A stretch of DNA of 64,000 nt from Solirubrobacterales bacterium. GTDB taxonomy: Bacteria; Actinomycetota; Thermoleophilia; Solirubrobacterales; 70-9. Location of the stretch: the NCBI GenBank assembly GCA_025936755.1, contig JAICSS010000011.1:1-64000 (forward strand), given 5' to 3'. Positions 60,267-64,000 of this stretch are shown piece by piece (position 1 is the stretch's first letter; every line of letters begins with the position of its first letter). The position numbers and the translations under genes are program-made. The notes under the pieces were generated by a model. That model had not been told where the DNA came from and searched no databases. It was given only the letters and a program-made list of their open reading frames with translations.

Positions 60267-61823
60267 CTAGGCGGCTTCGGTCACCGGAGCGGCGTGCTCG
60301 GCGACGAGCGCCAGGACTTCCGCTGCGTACTTCTCGATGAAGGCGGGGCCGACGCCGCTGATCGCGATCAGGGCGCCCTCGTCCCGCGGCCGGGTCGCGG
60401 CGATCGCGGCGAGGGTCTTGTTGGCGGCGACGGTGTAGGCGGGCTTGTCGGCGGCGGCGCCCAGGCGCCAGGCTTTCAGCGCCTCGAACAGCGGCGCGTC
60501 GGCGGCGGAGAGGTCGGGCGCGGGCGCCGCTGCGGCCTTGGCGCGGCCGCTCTTGCGGACCGCGATCGCGTCGGGGTCCGGCAGCCACTCGAGCAGGTCG
60601 CAGACGTCGCAGCAGCGCTCCAGCGGCGCCCCCGCGGTGCGGTCCGAGAAGTGGTCGAGGAGGGCGCGGCGGCGGCACTCGGTTCCGTAGATGAAGGCCT
60701 TGATCGCGTGGTAGGCGCGCCAGCCGCGCTCGCGGGCCACCGCCAGGTCGGGGTCGCCGGCGCGCTGCTCGTTGAAGCGGACGAGGCGGCCGAGGTCGGC
60801 TTTCAGCGCCAGCATCACCGCCCGCGAGGGCAGGCCGTCGCGCCCGGCGCGGCCGGCCTCCTGGTAGTAGGCCTCGACGCTGGTCGGGATCGTCACGTGC
60901 CAGACCGAGCGCACGTCGGGCTTGTCGACTCCCATGCCGAAGGCGTTGGTGGCGCAGATGACGCCGCTGTCGGTCGCCATGAAGCGCTCCTGGATCGCCG
61001 TCCGGTGCTCGGGTTCGAGGCCGGCGTGGTAGGCGACCGCGGCGACGCCGGCCTCGCGCAGCTCCTCGGCCACCTCTTCGGTCTGGCGGCGGGTGCCGCA
61101 GTAGACGATCGCCGGCAGGTTGGCGGGGTCGCCGAGCCCCGCCTCCAGCAGCGCCTGCCGCCGCGCCGTGCAGCCCTTGCCCTCGAGCGCGACGACGTCG
61201 AAGGAGAGGTTCGGCCGGTCGAAGCCGGAGCGGACCTGGAGGGGGTCCTCCATCCCGAAGCGGGAGGCGATCTCGGCCGCCACCGGCCGCGTCGCCGTCG
61301 CCGTGCAGGCCATCACCGTCGGCCGCCCCAGCCGCTCGACCACCTGGGGCAGGCGCAGGTAGTCGGGCCGGAAGTCGTGCCCCCACTCCGAGACGCAGTG
61401 GGCCTCGTCGACCGCGACCAGGTCGACCGTGCGGTGGGAGAGCGCTTCGAGGAAGACGTCGGAGGCGAAGCGCTCCGGCGCGCAGTAGACGATCCGCGCG
61501 TCCCCCCGCACCATCTCCAGCGCCTCGGAGACCTCCCAGCCCTCCATCCCCGAGGTGATCATCGCCACCCGCTGGCCCTGCGCGGTCAGCTTTCCCCACT
61601 GGTCCCGCATCAGCGCGATCAGCGGGCTGACCACGATCGTCAGACCCTCCGACGCCAGCCCCGGCAGCTGGTAGCAGAGGCTCTTGCCGCCCCCGGTCGG
61701 CATCACGATCAGCGAGTCCCGGCCCTCCAGAGCGGCGACCACGGCCTCGCGCTGCCCCGGTCGCCAGCTCTCGTAGCCGAGCCCCCGCAGCAGCTCGTCC
61801 GCTCGGTTCTCCGCCTCGCCCAT
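60267..61823 (-). CDS. recQ: RecQ-family ATP-dependent DNA helicase
   Basis: 518 aa from ATG 61823, with GGAGG 10 bases upstream; an in-frame start at 61859 would overlap zwf. Motif I MPTGGGKSLCYQLP, motif Ia VVSPLIALMRDQ, motif II VDEAHCVSEWGHDFRP, motif III ACTATAT, motif V GMGVDKPDVR, motif VI QEAGRAGRDG. An RQC-like Cys cluster (ECRRRALL, CCDVCD) and a short HRDC domain (LFEALKAWRLGAAADKPAYT) follow. It unwinds DNA during recombination and repair. It begins 5 bases after the zwf stop, so both may be on one transcript. Confidence 0.96.
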   Translation of the reverse strand: MGEAENRADELLRGLGYESWRPGQREAVVAALEGRDSLIVMPTGGGKSLCYQLPGLASEGLTIVVSPLIALMRDQWGKLTAQGQRVAMITSGMEGWEVSEALEMVRGDARIVYCAPERFASDVFLEALSHRTVDLVAVDEAHCVSEWGHDFRPDYLRLPQVVERLGRPTVMACTATATRPVAAEIASRFGMEDPLQVRSGFDRPNLSFDVVALEGKGCTARRQALLEAGLGDPANLPAIVYCGTRRQTEEVAEELREAGVAAVAYHAGLEPEHRTAIQERFMATDSGVICATNAFGMGVDKPDVRSVWHVTIPTSVEAYYQEAGRAGRDGLPSRAVMLALKADLGRLVRFNEQRAGDPDLAVARERGWRAYHAIKAFIYGTECRRRALLDHFSDRTAGAPLERCCDVCDLLEWLPDPDAIAVRKSGRAKAAAAPAPDLSAADAPLFEALKAWRLGAAADKPAYTVAANKTLAAIAATRPRDEGALIAISGVGPAFIEKYAAEVLALVAEHAAPVTEAA

Positions 61824-61828
61824 CGGGA

Positions 61829-63238
61829 TCAGTCCTCCGGCAGCCACGGCTTCGCCCACTGGCCCGTTCCGCGAGTCAGCTTCTCGGCCTCTTCCGGCCC
61901 CCAGGTCCCCTGCTCATAGGGATGGACCTCGCCCGGCTCGTCGAGCAGCGGCTGCACCACCCGCCAGGTCTCTTCGATCGAGCTCTGACGGGTGAAGAGC
62001 TGGTGCTCGCCGGCGATCGCGTCGCCGAGCAGGCGCTCGTAGGGCTCGGGGTCCTCGCCGGGGACTTTCTCGAACAGGACCTCCATGTCGGCGGCCTGGA
62101 AGGCCTCTTTCCCCGCCTGCTTCGCGTAGAGGCGGATCCGCGCCCCCGGCGTCGGCTCGATCCGGATGGTGAGCTGATTCGGTTCCGGGGTTTTCCCGTG
62201 GCCGACCCCGAGCCGCGGCGGCCGCTTGAAGAAGACCGTCACCTCGGTCGACTTCACCGCCATGCACTTGCCGGCGCGGACGAAGAACGGGACCCCGGCC
62301 CAGCGCCAGTTGTCGACCTCGAGCTCCATCGCGGCGTAGGTCTCGGTGGTCGAGCCCGCCGCCACGTCCTCGACGTCGAGGTAGCCCTCGTACTGGCCGC
62401 GCACGTAGCGCTTCGGGTCGGCCGCGCACATCGCCTTGAAGAACTCGAGCTTCTTGTCGCGGACGCTGTCGGGGTGGTTCCCGGTCGGCGGCTCCATGCC
62501 GACGATCCCCAGCACCTGCAGGGCGTGGTTCTGGACCACGTCGCGCATCGCCCCGACCGCGTCGTAGAAGCGGCCGCGGTCGGCGACGCCGAAGTCCTCG
62601 GCGATAGTCATCTGCACGCGGGAGACGTGCTCGCGGTTCCAGACCGGCTCCAGCAGCGCGTTGGCGAAGCGCAGGTAGGTGATGTCCATCACCGGCTCCT
62701 TGCCGAGGTAGTGGTCGATGCGGAGGATCTGCTCCTCGCGCAGGACCTTGCGCAGCTCGTCGTTGAGCTCGCGGGCGGAGTCGAGGTCGTGTCCGAAGGG
62801 CTTCTCGATCACGACGTGGGCGTTCTCGGTCAGGCCCGCCTCGCCCAAACCCTCGACGACGGTCGCGAACAGCGCCGGCGGGATCTCCAGGTAGAAGACC
62901 GGCTGCCTCGCCTTCCCGATCGCCTTCTTCACTCGCTTGAAGGTCTCGCGGTCTTCGTAGTCGCCCTGGACGTAGGTGAGCCGCTTGGCGAGGCGGCCGA
63001 AGACGTCCTCGTCGGGGTCGCCGACGGTGTCGCCGATCGCCTCCCGCGCGTGCTTGCGCAGCTGCTCGTCGTCCCACTCGTCGATCGCGACGCCGACGAT
63101 CGGGAGGTCGAGCTTGCCGCGCTCCTCCAGAAGGTAGAGCGCCCGGAAGGTCATTTTCCTCGCCAGGTCGCCGCTGATCCCGAAGATCGCCAGCACGTCG
63201 GCCGCGTCGTTCGAGCGGGTGGCTCCAGCGTTGCCCAT
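61829..63238 (-). CDS. zwf: Glucose-6-phosphate 1-dehydrogenase
   Basis: 469 aa from ATG 63238; GTG 63277 and ATG 63271 are upstream alternatives without a better ribosome-binding site. The NADP fold is IFGISGDLARKM, the substrate-binding and catalytic segment is LRIDHYLGKEPV, and the C-terminal part has VDNWRWAGVPFFVRAGKCM. First step of the oxidative pentose-phosphate pathway, making NADPH. Divergent from gnd with a 53-bp gap, so the two are probably controlled together. Confidence 0.97.
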   Translation of the reverse strand: MGNAGATRSNDAADVLAIFGISGDLARKMTFRALYLLEERGKLDLPIVGVAIDEWDDEQLRKHAREAIGDTVGDPDEDVFGRLAKRLTYVQGDYEDRETFKRVKKAIGKARQPVFYLEIPPALFATVVEGLGEAGLTENAHVVIEKPFGHDLDSARELNDELRKVLREEQILRIDHYLGKEPVMDITYLRFANALLEPVWNREHVSRVQMTIAEDFGVADRGRFYDAVGAMRDVVQNHALQVLGIVGMEPPTGNHPDSVRDKKLEFFKAMCAADPKRYVRGQYEGYLDVEDVAAGSTTETYAAMELEVDNWRWAGVPFFVRAGKCMAVKSTEVTVFFKRPPRLGVGHGKTPEPNQLTIRIEPTPGARIRLYAKQAGKEAFQAADMEVLFEKVPGEDPEPYERLLGDAIAGEHQLFTRQSSIEETWRVVQPLLDEPGEVHPYEQGTWGPEEAEKLTRGTGQWAKPWLPED

Positions 63239-63291
63239 CGGTGGCAGGCTATCGTCCGCCTGTCCCTGCATCGCCACCCAGCGGAGGTCAC

Positions 63292-64000
63292 ATGGAACTC
63301 GGAATCGTCGGTCTCGGGAGGATGGGAGCCAACATGGCCCGGCGTTTGATGCGCGACGGGCACCGGATCGTCGCCTACGACGTCAACCCCGACGCGGTTT
63401 CGCAGCTGGCGGGCGAGGGGGCGGAGGGCGCCTCCTCGCTGGAGGAGATGGCATCGAAGCTGAGTGCGCCGCGCTCGGTCTGGATCATGGTCCCGGCCGG
63501 CGAGATCACCGAGAAGACGGTCGCCGAGGCGGCGGCGGCACTGGAGCCCGGCGACGCGATCGTCGACGGCGGCAACTCCTACTACCGCGACGACATCCGC
63601 CGCGCCGCCAAGGTGGGGGAGCGGGGGATCGACTACGTCGACTGCGGGACCAGCGGCGGCGTCTTCGGCCTGGAGCGCGGCTACTGCCTGATGATCGGCG
63701 GCCCCGACCGCGCCGTCGAGCGGCTCGACCCGATCTTCGCCAGCCTGGCGCCGGGGGTCGGGGCGGCCGAGCGCACGCCGGGACGCGAGGGCGATCCCTC
63801 GCCTTCGGAGAACGGCTACCTCCACTGCGGCCCGAACGGCGCCGGCCACTTCGTGAAGATGGTCCACAACGGGATCGAGTACGGGATCATGGCCGCCTAC
63901 GCCGAGGGCCTGAACATCCTCGAGAACGCCAACGCCGGCAAGGTCGAGCGCGAGGCCGACGCCGAGACGGCGCCGCTCGACCATCCCGAGTACTACCAGT
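63292..64000 (+). CDS. gnd: 6-phosphogluconate dehydrogenase, decarboxylating (3' end outside window)
   Basis: 236 residues visible from ATG 63292, with GCGGAGG 6 bases upstream. Rossmann motif GIVGLGRMGANMARRL, then WIMVPAGEITEKTV, VDGGNSYYRDD, VDCGTSGGVFGLERG, and FVKMVHNGIEYG with the catalytic Lys and His/Asn residues. It oxidatively decarboxylates 6-phosphogluconate. The opening GRMGANM fits the shorter NAD/NADP form common in actinobacteria. The frame is open at the right edge. Confidence 0.96.
   Translation, partial: MELGIVGLGRMGANMARRLMRDGHRIVAYDVNPDAVSQLAGEGAEGASSLEEMASKLSAPRSVWIMVPAGEITEKTVAEAAAALEPGDAIVDGGNSYYRDDIRRAAKVGERGIDYVDCGTSGGVFGLERGYCLMIGGPDRAVERLDPIFASLAPGVGAAERTPGREGDPSPSENGYLHCGPNGAGHFVKMVHNGIEYGIMAAYAEGLNILENANAGKVEREADAETAPLDHPEYYQ

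Overview
The window is very G+C-rich, densely packed DNA with frequent GTG starts, many ATGA-type 4-bp overlaps and long spurious antisense frames. Together with the large families of secreted proteins (TolB/NHL-propeller, fibronectin-like and collagen-like) and the number of TetR-family genes, this points to an actinobacterium, most likely of the Thermoleophilia (Solirubrobacterales-like). That placement is inferred from gene content and style; no rRNA or marker phylogeny is available in the window.

Layout. 1-16.7 kb is ordinary chromosomal housekeeping: a truncated Mrp ATPase, a secreted protein, cyclophilin, a K+ channel, two tRNA-Ser genes, an MFS exporter, a sugar-lactone oxidase facing a PLP aldolase/racemase-like enzyme, a two-gene VWA-like/coiled-coil membrane operon, an overlapping pyk-crotonase-thioesterase operon, and a divergent pair of DHA2 MFS transporters. 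16.7-42.4 kb is the accessory part: eight TetR-like genes interleaved with large secreted proteins. It begins at a tRNA-Arg(ACG) gene whose 3' half is repeated exactly about 14 kb downstream, which is the geometry of an integrated island. 42.4-64 kb returns to mixed metabolism: a P450, a large LuxR regulator, DedA, a glycosyltransferase, an SGNH hydrolase, a 2-oxoacid dehydrogenase E2, a cupin and phosphoesterase pair, an aldo/keto reductase, an MBL hydrolase, SRPBCC and PQQ-propeller proteins, a GH26-like enzyme, a CocE-like hydrolase, RecQ, and a divergent zwf/gnd pair of the oxidative pentose-phosphate pathway.

The most interesting part is 30.8-42.4 kb. Two modules have the same plan: a minus-strand gene encoding two complete TetR HTH units fused in one polypeptide, a divergent plus-strand operon for secreted proteins, and, as the last gene of that operon, a 150-aa protein resembling a TetR C-terminal (ligand/dimerisation) domain without a DNA-binding domain. 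The secreted operons share a promoter signature (TTGACA, 16-17 bp, TTC-rich -10), and the tandem-TetR genes share a conserved 35-bp 5' segment. A third, looser version (16.9-30.7 kb) uses conventional TetR genes around a larger secreted-protein operon whose promoter carries a palindrome at the predicted +1. I infer a regulator/sensor/surface-protein system; nothing in the sequence shows the ligand or the function of the surface proteins.

Other items worth attention are a 14-codon ORF behind a near-perfect Shine-Dalgarno sequence and ahead of a strong terminator (49.3 kb), a 19-bp hairpin plus further stems between the P450 and LuxR genes, a gene whose only plausible start is GTA, and a crotonase and an E2 acyltransferase with substitutions in catalytic motifs.
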